Origin: Dillenia suffruticosa
Lineage: Eukaryota > Streptophyta > Magnoliopsida > Dilleniales > Dilleniaceae
Direction of reading: 5' to 3'
DNA: 64,000 bases
NCBI GenBank assembly: GCA_033439265.1
Contig: JAVTVX010000020.1
Location: 12,914,001 to 12,978,000 of the forward strand
Positions within the stretch are counted from its first letter, which is position 1; each line of letters begins with the position of its first letter. The notes beneath the pieces are model-generated. The model did not search any database, had not been told where the DNA came from, and saw only the letters and a list, made by a program, of their open reading frames with translations. The translations under genes were made by a program, and so were the position numbers. This document shows positions 21,580 through 34,072 of the stretch, one piece after another.

Positions 21580-24275
21580 AAATAGGGTCAATTGATCATA
21601 GTTGGATAAATCGTCGTCTAGAAAATGGATACTTGACTAATGAATTTGTTGAGGGTGTTAATGAGATCTTGAATTTTGCATATTCTCAACATAACTTCAT
21701 GGTTGGATGGAAAACTAGATGTCCTTACCATAACTATCACAACTATAAATTTTGTACTAGAGATGATGTTGCATTGCACTTATTCTCACTTGGGTTTGTT
21801 AATGGTTACACGACATGGGTTTGTCACGGTGAAATCGTAAATAGAGATTGTTATGAAGGAGAATCATTTACACGTAGAGAGGATGTAGAGGCTCCATATA
21901 GAGCCATGGTCTTTGATGCGTTAGGCCCTCAATTTGACTAGAATTGCAATTATGATGACATTAATGCTAACAATACTGACCGACCTAATCTTGATGCGTC
22001 ATTATCTTATGATTTGCTAAAAAATGCTGAAGAACCAATATGGAATGGGTGTACAAAGCAGACAACCTTGTTAGCTGTCTCAAAATTGTTAAATTGTAAG
22101 TCGGGGTTCAACATGAGTGGGGTATGTTATGATCGTACAAATGAGATTACTCAAACTATGTTACCCGAAAATTCAAAGTTGACAAAAAATTTCTACGAAG
22201 CAAAGAAATTGTTGAAAAAACTTGGACTAAGGTATGAGAAGATTGATATTTATGAAAATTATTGTATGTTATATTATAAAGATAATCGGGATAAGACCAT
22301 GTGTGCAGTATGCAGTCATCCTCGGTATAAAATAAGAAACGCAGCTAGTGGAAGATGAAAAAAAGTCCTAAACAAGGTATTTCGATACTTACCTCTCATA
22401 CCAAAACTTCAAAGGCTTTACATGTCAAAACCTACATCAGATGGATGTAACCATCATTCACTACTGAATCTCGAAATATGCGGTTAGGTTTATGCACAGA
22501 TGGATTTAACCCGTTTGGTCAATCATCCATTCCATACTCTTGTTGGTCAATATTTATCATTTGCCTTCTTTTATATGTATGAAGCAACCCTTCATTTTTC
22601 TTAGTCTGATTATCCTGGGGTCTAAGAAATCTGATTAAGCATATTGATGTGTTTTTAAAACGTTTAATTGATGAATTGAAAATATTATGGAGTGAAAGTG
22701 TTATCACTTATGATATTTCGAGGAAGCAAAACTTCAATATGAGGGCCGTACTTTTATGGACAATAAGTGACTGTCCTGGTTATACGATATTGTCTGGATG
22801 GAGCACTCATGGGAAGTTAGCAGGCTCTTATTGCATGGAGCATAGTAAGTCTTTTGTTCTTGCTAATGGTCGGAAGACAACATTTTTCGATTGTCATCGG
22901 CGATTCTTTCTACTAATCATCCATATCGGAGGCAAAGAGATAAATTTCTTAAAAGAAAAGTTGAGCATGATGAACCCCCTTCTAGATTGTTTGGCAAAGA
23001 GATGTTTTACTGAGTATTTGCTCTTCCTGAAATTATATTTGTCACAAAATGTAGGAAACAAACTATTCAAGGGATCGAACACGATTGGGTGAAAAAAAAA
23101 TATTTTGGGAGTTAACTTATTGGAGATCACTTCTTATTCGTCCTAACTTGGATATGATGCATATTGAAAAAAATGCGTTTGAGAATGTCTTTAACAATGT
23201 CATGGATGCTAAAGGAAAAACAAAGGACAACATTAAGGCGAGACTCGATTTGGGGTTGTATTACAACGGTCTGAATTAGAATTGAAAGAAATGAATGAGA
23301 GGACTTAGAAGCTAAAAGGTTCGTACACTTTGAGTAAAGATCAAATATCTGATATATGTCGCTAGGTGAAACATTTGAAGTTTCCTAATGGATATGTTTC
23401 GAACTTGGCAAGATGTGTAAGCTTGGAGGATTGCAAATTTTATGGGATGAAGAGTCATGACAATTACATTTTCATGCAGAGATTGATCCTTATTGCTTTT
23501 TGTGACATGGTGCCGATTGAGCTGCATATTATGCATATGGAGTTATTGGAGAGGAATATAGTCGAGACGCTATACAAGCTAGAGAAAATATTCCCCCTTT
23601 TTTCTTTGATAGTATGAAGCATTTGCCTGTGCACTTAGCTTATGAAGCAAAGGTCAGTGGACCCATTCAATACAGATGGATGTAACCATTTGAGAGATAA
23701 TGTGCAAAAATTTTATGAAATTTTATGAAATTTACATTATGTATTGGTGTTTTAATTATTGTGAAATAATGTTTAGGTGTATGTTTCAATTAAAGAAGAA
23801 AGTACGAAATCTAGTGTGCGTTGAAGGTTCAATCTTTGAGAATTATATTATTGAGAAGATTTCAATATTTTACTCCTTTTATTTTGAACCGTATATTGAA
23901 ACAAAGTTTTATCGAGTTTATCGAAATAATGATGGGGGACCTGTGTAACCTATGGGGAGATTATCAATATTTTCTATGTCAGGTTGAGCAATTGGGGAAA
24001 GTCATCATGGATTTCTATCAGAATCAGAATACAAGGCTGCAATTATATATGTGTCATTGAATCGTATTGAGTTAACTGAATTTATAGAATTTATAAAGTA
24101 AGTTTATTCATAACCGTTTACAGTTTACGTGTATTGGAGTTATTTAAGAGAATGATGTGTTATATCCTTGTTATGGGTAGGATATTTGATGATGGTGTTA
24201 GACAACAGTATTCCAACATCACTAACGCTCAACTAGAGAAAATACATGAACAACAATTTGCTTTTTGGTTGAGGT
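21580..24275 (+). pseudogene. CACTA1 TNPD-type transposase, 5' part
   Basis: Order of parts: a transposase-associated domain (21.59-21.84 kb: DHSWINRRLENGYLTNEFVE, GWKTRCPYHNY, YTTWVCHGE), then the TNP2-type catalytic region (Transposase_21), seen at 22.0-22.36 kb (LLAVSKLLNCKSGFNMSG). The block at 22.65-22.9 kb (LIDELKILWSESVITYDISR, MRAVLLWTISDCPGYTILSG) and at 23.1-23.28 kb (RPNLDMMHIEKNAFENV) belongs to the same domain. The following domain (HLPVHLAYEAKVSGPIQYRW, near 23.63 kb) and the exon end …EQQFAFWLR| at 24275 close this half. TNPD proteins catalyse CACTA excision and insertion. Many stops and frame changes show decay. The gene continues at 49764 after the intron holding CACTA2. Confidence 0.85.
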
Positions 24276-24318
24276 AATATGTATGTACACCATTATGATT
24301 CCGAGTAATTACTCATTC

Positions 24319-24640
24319 CACTACAAAATTAAAGTACTGTACCGACGGCAATTTTTAACGACGGTAACTTTTAGTGACGGCTTTTATGATTTATAGAGAC
24401 ACCTTGTCACAAAACCGTCAGAAAATATAGGTTTTCCTAACTGACTAAAATGTGCGTGGAAAAAAGTTTATCAACCGTCGACAAAACTATCTCACAACTG
24501 TCTGTAAAGTAATATTCAATTACGATGGTTAAAAATTATGGTCAGTAAATGTAATAGTCTTTTTAGCACGGTTTAAAAACAGTCTCAATATAAATCTTTT
24601 TTATTGTGTACTTAACAATACCGTCTTCATAGGTTTTCAT
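24319..24640 (+). repeat. Left terminus and subterminal repeats of CACTA2
   Basis: CACTACAAAA is followed by ACCGACGGCAA, AACGACGGTAA, AGTGACGGC, AACCGTCAG, AACCGTCGAC and similar motifs over about 300 bp, in both orientations. This is the expected binding region for a TNPA-type protein. Confidence 0.8.
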
Positions 24641-24769
24641 AGGTTTTAGATGTGTAGTAATACACAAATTCTACCGTCTTTTAAAACTATATTCAATTTT
24701 CACTATTAGAACAAACAATTTGTATAAATTCTATTTATACTGACGTATATATTGTATTATTTATGATAG

Positions 24770-25330
24770 TGGTAGTTTAGTAAATAGGTGATAATGATAA
24801 GTAATAGTAGGTAGCTAAGTATATAATAAGTGGATAAGTAAGTTTATATAGTGATAAATTAGTGATATATAGTCAAGATAAGTAGATGGTAAGTAGAAAG
24901 TAAGTGAATAAGTAAGTTTATATAGTTATAACTTAGTGGTAAGTAAGTGTTAAGTAGATAGTAAGTGGATAAATAAGTTTATATAACGGTAAATTAGTGA
25001 TAAGTTAGTGATAAGTTTGTGATATATAGTCGTGGTAAGTAGATGACAAGTAAATAATAAGTGGATAAGTAAGTTTATATAGTAGTAAGTTAGTGGTAAG
25101 TAGATGATAAGTGAGTAAATTTATATAGCGGTAAATTAGTGATAAATTTGTGATATATAGTCGTGATAAGTAGATGGTAAATAGATGATAAATAGATGAT
25201 AAGTGGATAAGTAAATTTATATAGTGATAAATTAATGATAAATTTGTGATATAGTCATGCTAAGTAGATGGTAAGTAGGATAAAACTTTGTACAATGATA
25301 AGTTTATAATATATAGTCTGCACATACAAT
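24770..25330 (+). repeat. AAGTAAGT-type repeat array
   Basis: About 560 bp of degenerate units built from GATAAGTGG, ATAAGTAAGT, TTATATAG and TAAATTAGTGATA, with a higher-order period of roughly 120 bp. Shorter arrays of the same words occur at 28780-28850, 45600-45805, 46345-46400 and 49150-49310, three of them next to GC islands or termini of CACTA2. Confidence 0.75.
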
Positions 25331-26279
25331 TACCACCGTAAAAAGTAAAGATAAGATAAGTTTTATCAATTGTAATCCATCATTGGAGGTATGGAATCCA
25401 CCATCATTATATTTATTTCTAATTTTTATTAATATATATTTATTTAATATTTATTAACATACATTACTTATATACATTAAATAATTTTATAAAATATTTT
25501 AATTATTTATATTAATTTAATATTAACTTATATACATTTTTTAAATTTTAAAATATATAACAAAATTTTTTAAAAGATTTATGATTTAATAGTTTGAAAA
25601 TTAAAAATCAAAAAACATCATTTCTTTTCTTTAATAGTAAACTTATAACAAGTGTATGCGAGTGTAGTGATATATTATAAATTTATAATAAATTTATAAT
25701 AATAATGATGATATTCATGGAAATGAAATATAACAAGTGTATAATGAAAAAAAAGAAAAATTATATAATGAAAAACTACGCTAAAAAATGAGTTTTGAAA
25801 ATTTGTTTGTAAAAATGGCAGTATATGTTTTGAAAAATATTATTGTAACCATTTAATTGGTGATATATCCTACTTTCCTCAATTACTAGTGTAAAATTTT
25901 TACAAAAAATTTAGAATTTTTAAATAACATAATAATATCAAAACCAATTTAGACGACAAATCCTTATGTTAGATGAATGAGTGGATGAGTGCATCTTAAT
26001 GTCATAATATAAAATTATAATTATCAATATTAGTTTAAATTATAATATATTAATAATTTAAAAAATCTATATATTTAATCACAAAATATTTATCGTTCAA
26101 AATATATAATATTAATTAATCATAATTCATTCATATCATTCAATATAATAATTATTAAAATATATTGGTTTGAATATATAACAAATTTTGAATAGGAAAA
26201 AAAAACCCAATGAGAATAGAAAAAAATGATATTGAGGAGGAAGAAAGAAAGAAAGAAAAAATATTATGACACAAGACTT

Positions 26280-26345
26280 CATAGCAGAGTGGTTGACATG
26301 TCTTCCCTCCAAATTCAAATCAAGGTCCGAGGTTCAAATCCCCCG
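26280..26345 (+). repeat. SINE-like (tRNA-derived) head next to GC island 1
   Basis: TAGCAGAGTGGTTGAC at 26282 fits a pol III A box, and GAGGTTCAAATCC at 26329-26341 fits a B box, spaced as in a tRNA. The sequence between and around them resembles plant SINE heads rather than a tRNA, because no acceptor stem pairs. The GC island starts about 65 bp downstream. Transcription by pol III is inference. Confidence 0.5.
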
Positions 26346-26401
26346 CCCGTGTGTCCATGCCCGAATCCCACCTTTTTGATAAAAAAAAGATGATTTTTTG
26401 A

Positions 26402-27060
26402 TAAAGAAGAAATGAAGGGCGGGCACCCGTGTGTGCATGCGCTGGCACCAACCAGAGCGCACGCCTGCCTAAGTAGTGCCATGGGCTGGCACCTATGCAT
26501 GATTGCGCGGGCGCCCTCCCGCTCTTGTGCGTGCCTATGCTTCCATGAAGGGCGGGCGCCCGTGTGTGCATGTGTTGGCGCCCGCCCGGGCGCGCGCCTG
26601 CTTGAGCAGTGGCATGGGCTGGCGTGCGCCTGCTTGAGCAATGGCATGGGCTGGTGCCCGTGCATGAATGCACGGGCGCCCTCCCACTCCTGTGCGTGCC
26701 TATGCTTCCATGAAGGGCGGGCGCCCGTGTGTGCATGTGCTGGCGCCCTCCCGGGTCTGCGCCTGCCTGAGCAGTGGCATGGGCTGGCGCGCGCCTGCCT
26801 GAGCAATGGCATGGGCTGGCGCCCGTGCATGAATGCACGGGCGCCCTCCCGCTCCTGTGTGCGCCTATGCTTCCATGAAGGGCGGGCGCCCGTGTGTGCA
26901 TGTGCTGGCGCCCACCCGGGCACGTGCCTGCCTGAGCAGTGGCATGGGTTGGTGCCCGTGCGTGCATGCGCGGGTGCCATCCCACTCCTGTGCGCACCTA
27001 TACTTCCATGCAAGGCCCGCGCTTAGTTGTGCAGTGTCATGGGCCAGCACCCTGGCTCCG
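26402..27060. repeat. GC-rich island 1: ~4 tandem units of 130-168 bp
   Basis: The block is sharply bounded and very GC-rich, set in DNA of about 25% GC. Units begin near 26412, 26542, 26710 and 26875 with CCATGAAGGGCGGGC; the middle two have an extra inner duplication of about 37 bp (CGCCTGCTTGAGCA words). It lies 0.4 kb upstream of a TNPD-start remnant (27459). Long open frames on both strands here are a by-product of the repeat and GC content. Confidence 0.85.
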
Positions 27061-27458
27061 GTGAAAAATATAATAAAATGAATTTATTAATTTAAATTAT
27101 TAATATTATTAATTTAAATAATGTAACGATATTAAATTAGTAATTTATATAATTATCAATATTATATTATTTTATATAAATAAAAAAACTAAAACCCTAA
27201 ACCCACTTAATTTACAAGATTTACCTATTTAATTTAATGATAACTCCAAAAAAAAAATTCATGGCAAAAATAATTTTCTATTTTAATACCAATTTAATCA
27301 AATTTCTTTTTTCCCCGTTTGTTTCTTAGCGCCAATTTAATAACACGTCAAAAATATTTTCATATTTATTTTTTTATTACTCCGTCTATTTATTTCAATG
27401 CAAAATTGTGCACTATTTGTATTTAATACGATGGACAAATTGATTTGTATTTAATACG

Positions 27459-27570
27459 ATGGATAAATTATGGAGGCATTCTAATTCTAATTCTAAGGAA
27501 GAAGTGATGAATATATTGGAGTATTTCTTGAATTTACATGTGCAAATATTCAATTTCAATATACTGCCAA
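27459..27570 (+). pseudogene. Remnant of a TNPD start, second copy in CACTA2
   Basis: MDKLWRHSNSNSKEE…NILEYFLNL aligns with the start of the full TNPD in CACTA2 (MDKIWMYSKSRGNDE…VNTFLEFAY), and the DNA is alike over about 100 bp. Only the first ~35 codons remain. It marks the deletion point of a shortened leader copy at the left side of CACTA2. Confidence 0.7.
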
Positions 27571-27840
27571 ATAAATTTTTTGTTTTGAGGGAAAATTTAG
27601 TTTTGGCACGATTTCTCTTTTTTTCTTTTTTTACGATTGTTAGGGTTCAAAATTTTCAAAATATTGGCATTGGAAAGAAAAAGTTTTTGAAAATTTATTA
27701 GTAATAATGTACCAATAATGTATGCTATGTGTATTGATATAGGTAGTAATAAAATAGTAATAATGCATTAATAATGAAGAACTAATGTAATATATAATAA
27801 AATAAATATGTAATAATAAAAAATTGGTAAAAGATAAAAT

Positions 27841-28620
27841 CTAAAATATGCACGCGCCTTTGCTTGCGCAGGCATGCTCGGGCGCCCGCACTAGCATGGC
27901 CGATTGCCCGCATGGGCGCTTGCATGCGAGGTAGCACTTCGCTTGCTTGTGTGGTGGCATGCGCTGGTGCCCGCGTTGGCATGGCCATGTGCCCGCGGGC
28001 ACTGCATGCGCGATAACACCGTGTGGCATGCGCAGGCGCCCGACGCTTGCACGCCGCACGCCACTGTTTTATTTATTATATAAAATATTTCAATAAAAAT
28101 TAAGTATATAAAAAATTTCAAATATAAGTATAATAATGATATAAATAATATTATTAATTTAAATAATGTAATGATATAAAATTTAGGGTATTTATTTATT
28201 GTAATGTAATGCAGTAACAATGTTGTAATATAGTAGTAACAATGTTGTAACAAAAACATAAACATAAAAAATTCAAATACAAAAAATACAAAATAAAATT
28301 GAAGATTTAATAATAAAAAAAGCGGTCTAAACTCACAAAAGGTAAAAAAGAGGATAGAAAAGCAGGAAAAAATAACAGACTTCTAAAAATTTATTTGAAA
28401 TATATTGAAAATTATTACTCACAAATCCTCTTTTCCTTCAAAACCAAATATATTATAAATTATTTCCTACAAATCTTCTTTCCCTTCAAAACCTCTCATT
28501 CCTTAATAAGTTCTCCTCCTTTCTTCCTAATAAGCTCTCCTCACTCAAAACTCAAAACTCAAAACTCAAACCTTGTGAAATAACAAAATCTCATTCCAAA
28601 TTTTCGGGAAGAAATAAACG
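27841..28620 (+). promoter_or_regulatory. GC island 2 plus TNPA promoter-like block, left copy
   Basis: A GC-rich patch (27841-28065; GGGCGCCCGC, GCATGGCC words) is followed by about 450 bp of AT-rich DNA that matches two other copies at 45.96-46.33 and 46.58-47.0 kb. Shared landmarks are AATGATATAAAT..TTAGGG, TTATTTATTGTAATGTAAT, TCTAAAAATTTATTTGA and CTTTCCCTTCAAAACCTCTC. It ends at 28606-28620 with GGGAAGAAATAAACG, resembling the TNPA start ATGGGAAGAACCAAACG. It is therefore a promoter/leader copy whose gene is missing. Confidence 0.65.
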
Positions 28621-29199
28621 TGATGAGTATTGTTTGAGAGTGTGTTAATTATTTTAAGAGTGTGCTATGTTATAGGGTTATAGGTGTTAATCTTTATGAC
28701 AGGTCGTTCAAATTTTGGAAGTTGTAAGTTATTTGAGAGTATGTTAATTTTGATAATATGTTATGTTGTGGGGTTATAGGTGGTAATTCTGTGTGTAAGT
28801 GTGTATAAGTGGTAAGTTAGTAAATAAGATTATGATATGTCAGAAGATAAGATGGTATGACAAGAAAAAATTGTTTATATATAGAGTATTATAATACATC
28901 AATCCTCTCAATTTTCGTCTTTCCTTTTCCTTTTGCTTTTGCTTTTTCTTTTCTACTTTGATTTTCTCTGAAACTTTTTCCTTTTTGTTTCGTCCATCTT
29001 CATCTTCATCATTATATCATCATGCACTGTATTATGTTCAGACATTAGAAGTTTGAGAAAATATTTTTTTCTCAAAAAATTAAGATCCTGAAAAATAAGG
29101 AAAAAATGAAATAAAACTATCAATATTTCTCAAAAAATAATACAACAACACAAATATAATATATAGATAAGATAAGAAATGCAAAATATAACATACTTC
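28621..29199. other. Unassigned stretch before the Ulp1-like gene 3' end
   Basis: AT-rich, with a short AAGT-type array (28780-28850) and a CT-rich run (28905-28990). No gene. Confidence 0.4.
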
Positions 29200-32100
29200 T
29201 TGAGTTGGTGGAGTTATAAATAATCTTGGTTCTCATATCTCCAAAAATCTCATAACAAATATTCCACAATCATTCCTATACATACAAAAATATACATTAA
29301 ATTACATTACAGAATAACTTACAATAATTAATTAATTTAAATTATAAGTAAAATTAATTTAAATTACAAGTTACTTACGTATTAGGTTGTTGTGGAATTT
29401 CAACATGAACAGTTTCCGAGATAATGAAAGAATTTTCATAAATCTTCTCAAGACAATCTTTCTGGAGAACGAAGAGAAGTACAGGGAAATCAATGAAAAT
29501 ATAATAGTTGATAATTTGAAAAAAATTTGATATTTATATATGTTAAATAATTAATTACCATCAAAATTTCCAACTCATCATATTCATGGCCTCTGAAATG
29601 ATACCCTAAGTCTAAAAGATAAATAGTCTGCTTATCCACATAAAGGGCATAACAAAACCAATGTTTTTTGAATATTACAGGGATAAAAACCTATTAGTAA
29701 GAGTATACTAATCATAGGCCATAGGATAAAATAAAATAACAGAGATAAAATTAAAAGATAAATATATAATGTAAAATAACTCACTAGGTTATATAATCGG
29801 AAGTTAAATCCAAATGCTTTCTGAGACAATGAATTATCAACTATAGAAATATCCCACTTTCTTTTAGGCTTGCTTTCCATAGATGCAACCACAGACAACT
29901 AAATATAAAATAAGTATAATAAGTAGAGGAAAAAACATCATTAAAGAATGATATTTGAGAACAAAGAGAAAAGAATGATATGATAAGTTCATATAGGAGT
30001 TAAGAAGTTGAGGAAAGATGAAACTCTATACCGAAAACCATAATGGTAAAACGTATTTTGATAATGACTTTGAGAATAAGTTTGGATTGAAGATGGTATT
30101 GAGGAAGCATATATAACAATCCATCGTCTGCAAAGACAATTAACAATTAATAATTAGTAATGTAATATGAAAAATAAATACAAAGAATTCATAATTCATA
30201 CCAATGTGCCAATCCAGTGAGGCGGTAACAACTCATAGGCATCCGTCCAGCATATATAACTTCCACGAATATTACACAAAATTGTTTTATAAATTGTCAT
30301 AAAAATTAGATTCCGTCAAATATCTCTAAAAATTGGATTCCAAAATAACAAAGACAAAGGTTGTAAGACATTTACCTGGCATTATTTTTTATGGCTTTTC
30401 GACCATAAAAAACCCAAACATTTTCCTCCTCATCAGAAAAAAACCTAACCTTAATAAAGGGCAAGAAAGATATTTGGTTTGTCTTTCCATCTTTCATTTC
30501 AGTTAAGGCATTTATTACTTCATATTCATATTCAGTATCTTTATCCTTCTCCTCGTTAAGAGCCTCCTCCCATCCTTTCTCATCCGAACTCTCCTCCTTC
30601 TCCAGGCACTCCTCCTGCCCATTCCCTTTCTCTTGCTGGGCTTTGTCCTCGTCCTCCTCCTCTTGCCCCTGCCGGGCTTTATCATCCTCCTCCTCCTCCT
30701 CCTCGTGGTTATCACTACAATCACTAGCCTTAACATTGCATTTCTTTTGCTTTTTTCCCTTCTTTTGTTCTTCCTTCTCTTCTTCATCTTCTACATACTC
30801 ACAAAGTCTGCGCAACATATCATGATGCATTTGTAACAAATTGGAATGAATTTGAATTGACTTCTCCACAAACATTTTAATTTCATTTTTTATGTTGATT
30901 CTCTACAATTGCATATAGTATAAGTACTCTATATAAGTGCTTGTGAGTGGTATAAAGTAGTGATTATAAGTTTACCTTAATTTTTTCTCCATTTCCTTCA
31001 ACACCATGAACACCAACACTTGCTTCTTCAGCTTCTTCAACACTTGCTTCAATAGATTTTTCAATAGATTTTTTAGATAATAAACCCTATAAAAATAAAT
31101 CGTATAAAAAATGAATAAACCTGTAAACAAATAGTTTACTATTTAGATTCTATAGTTATTACATAATGCATATAAACTTATTTTAACTTACTTACATTTA
31201 TACGCTCGGATTCAAGTCTTTGATTTACCCAATCCGTCGTCAATAGCGAATGGGCAAATGTGTTTTTTTGCCCCCCAAGTCACCAACTCTAACATTCTCA
31301 AAATAAAAGATCTATACATAAAACAATATTTGTTAAATATTGTTAAAGTAGATTCCATTCAATCATTAAATTAAAAGCTTACCATAAGTAAAAATAAACA
31401 ATCACCAATGCCCATCTTCTTTCTGTGTTCCACCTCTCTTGCTCGACGTTTGAATTCAGAAATCTCATCAACTAACCATTCTAATACAAATTTAGCCCAA
31501 TTATATTGTCGAGCATTCTCAACATCAATAGTAGCAATAAGATGTCTGGAAGCCGGGAAGACATTCGTAGTTGGACATAAAAAGCATCCAAGGATAAATA
31601 ACAAGAAATATCGTTTAAAGTTGGGTGAGTAGATTTGGATCTCTTGTTTTAATTGGCTGTGCTTTAATGTCAAGAAATAATATCTTATATATGAAGATTC
31701 AATGGAGGAAGAATCTAACACATCATGTCCCATGTAAGGGATTCTTAAAATTCGTGCTACTTCTTCTACCGTGAGTTTAAAATTGTGATGGGGAGGGATA
31801 GAAAGATATTTTTGCATGGGTTCAAATCTCATTATAAGTTCTCACACAATTTTCGACTCAGTATATCACAGGACATGTTCAAAAGGCTTCTGAATCCCAT
31901 TTCTTTCACTACACATTTCATATCATCCGTAAGAGTAGAAAATAGCTCTCTTACTTGTTTAGGAGAACACCTTGTCAGCATCGGAGTAGTCATTGCTTTT
32001 CTCATTCCAGAAATTTCCTCTTTCACTGTCTTTTCATCTTCTTTATTCTATTAAAAAAACTATTTTTCAGTATAATTTATTCACTGAAAATGAAAAAAAA

Positions 32101-32308
32101 TGAGTATGAGTAAAATAAACTAGTAACTCACCGCAATAGATTTCAGTTTCTTCTTAAAAAAAATTTCCTTCTTGTTCAACATAGGAAGCAAGTTTGGTTT
32201 GATTTGTATGTTTTTTTTTGTTTTTATGGAAGCACAAAAAGCAAGTTTGATTCGTGTGTTTTTTTTGTTCCGATGGTTTTGAACGGATACAGAAGTGCGA
32301 TAAGCCAC
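29200..32308 (-). CDS. Ulp1-type cysteine protease (C48) gene, multi-exon, probably broken
   Basis: Minus strand. Exon 1 starts at 32308 (MAYRTSVSVQNHRNKK…LKSIA, donor near 32132). Exon 2 (about 32048-31382) has the TE-type N-domain: CSPKQVRELFSTLTDDMK, FKRYFLLFILGCFLCPTT, YNWAKFVLEWLVDEI. After two short exons comes a Glu/Lys-rich exon (30372-30905). The protease core follows in small exons: VFIPVIFKKHWFCYALYVDK with catalytic His, TIYLLDLG with Asp (about 29.6-29.7 kb), and NDCGIFVMRFLE with catalytic Cys (about 29.25 kb). Ulp1 proteases cleave SUMO or similar tags. Splice sites are mostly good, but exon 2 has a frameshift near 31834 and the frame stops just after the Cys block. It sits inside CACTA2, opposite in strand to the transposase genes. 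Captured Ulp1-like genes are known from plant MULEs; function here is unknown. Confidence 0.75.
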
Positions 32309-33505
32309 TTTGGTTTGCGTGTATTTTCAGTTTTGATAGTTTTGATCGGATGGAAGTTCAGTGAAGTGAAAGTTTAGTGAGGTTAAGTACCACAGTGAAG
32401 TGAAGTGAAGTGTAGTGAAATGAAGTGCAGACCGCACTGGATGCTGATTACTATTACTATTGATAACTATCGGAATGACGTTAGCCACCTCCCATAGAGA
32501 ACAGAGATCAAAGTTAGGAGAACAAATCAGCCCTTCGATTTAAGTATTACAAATATATTATTATATTATTAAACACATAATATTATATTAAATTATATTA
32601 TATTACATATAATCCCTTAATAATTAAATAAATATATTGTATTATATTATATTATATTATATTATATTATATTATATTACTATTTTATTATACTACTATT
32701 ACATTATTACTATATTACTATATTATTAACATTACTACTATATTATATTACTATTATATATCACTATATTATTATATTAAATTATATTAGAATATATAAC
32801 TCTAATTTTTTTTTGTATAGTTTTGTTATAAAAAAATAAGACAATTATTTGTAAGTATGAACACCTTGGGACATAGAAATCGGTGGAGATATGAGAGAAT
32901 GTGATTAAATATAAAAAAACAAAACTAACTTTATTAATATTGTGTTTACTTTATTAATAACACCCAATGAGTTACATGTTAAAAAATCACCACTATTCAT
33001 ATATTGTTTTCTCAAATCAAATCAAATTATCCCTTTTACAAATGAAATCAATTTATTTCCCCTCCATCACTTAAAAAATTTAGACACTTGCTTTGCCATC
33101 ATCGGCAATGGTTGATGGTTGATGGTTAATGGGTTGCTTGACATTAAATAAAAATCCAAACTTTTACTATTTATTTATTTTTTTTATATGAAGGAAGTCA
33201 AAAAATCAAGAGAAGCAAATTTGATTTTGGACTCACAGAAGAATTTGATCAAATTTATAAAAATTTATAAGGATGTATGTGATCTAGAAAAAAGAGAGTT
33301 GCAAACTTGGAAATTTAATATATTTAATATGGGTATAACATAAAAGTACCAGAACTATCTTTAGTTTCCTTTGTTTTGGGCTTTTCAACTCAATATGGTT
33401 CAATTGGTGCTATACCTTATGTTATATATATATATATATATATATATATGTAATGTAGATATATGTGTGTGAGTATGAGATGTATTTTGTAATTTGTAAT
33501 TGATT
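32309..33505. repeat. AT-rich gap with microsatellites
   Basis: Upstream of the Ulp1-like start: GTGAAGTGAA repeats (32380-32425), then TATTA/ATT-type repeats (32636-32810) and a (TA)n run (33425-33451). No gene seen. Confidence 0.6.
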
Positions 33506-33706
33506 GTATTATATGTATGATTATTTTATTTTATATTATGAAGTTAATATATTATGATTAAGATTAAATATAATCAATGTTTATGAAGTTTTATGAAGTT
33601 TGATTTATTATGATCTTCATATGAGTTTTGTAATTTTTTTCTTTAATAAATTTCAATTGGAAAATTTTTTTATGTTAAATTGTTGAATTGATTAAAGATT
33701 GATTTC

Positions 33707-33753
<47 letters not shown>

Positions 33754-34068
33754 TTGAAACATACATATGTGACTAACAAGAGACAAGATTATGAACAACA
33801 TTAAAAAAACTTATTTTTTTACTTTTTACTTTAAGCAAAGAAAATTGTCAACCGATGCGGCAAAGAAAATTGTCAACCGATGAGAGAGAGGGATGTGAAG
33901 ATTTGGGAGATTGGGAGATGATTTTAAAGAATTTAGGAGATGAGGAGAAATTATTTTTAATTTTTTAGTTGTTAAAAAGAATAGAGAAATTATAGAATAA
34001 TATTAAATTAAATTAATAGATGGGTTTGGTAAAAATTGGTAAAAAAAAAAGCTGTCGGAAGAAATCAT
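33506..34068 (+). repeat. Direct repeat R1 (~0.56 kb)
   Basis: Matches R2 (35840-36382) in the same orientation: ATATGTATGATTAT…, TTATGTT(A/G)AATT(G/A)TTGAATTGA, a (GA)n run, AGGAGATTGAAA, TATGAACAAC and a final GGTAAAAAAAAAAGCT + GGAAGAAAT. Several indels separate the copies. R1 ends exactly where a CACTA-type terminus begins. Confidence 0.75.
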
Positions 34069-34072
34069 ATCA

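Noticed and set aside
26282-26345. tRNA gene
   Set aside because: A and B boxes are present, but no acceptor stem or anticodon arm pairs. It looks like a SINE-type head.
26315-27026. Open frames of over 200 codons on both strands
   Set aside because: They lie wholly in GC island 1, a tandem repeat with few A/T-rich stop codons. They are open in several frames on both strands at once and give Cys/Ala/His/Gly-rich repeats with no domain.
30515-30836. Arg/Lys-rich and Ser/Leu-rich frames around 30.5-30.8 kb
   Set aside because: They are shadow frames of the Glu/Lys-rich exon of the Ulp1-like gene.
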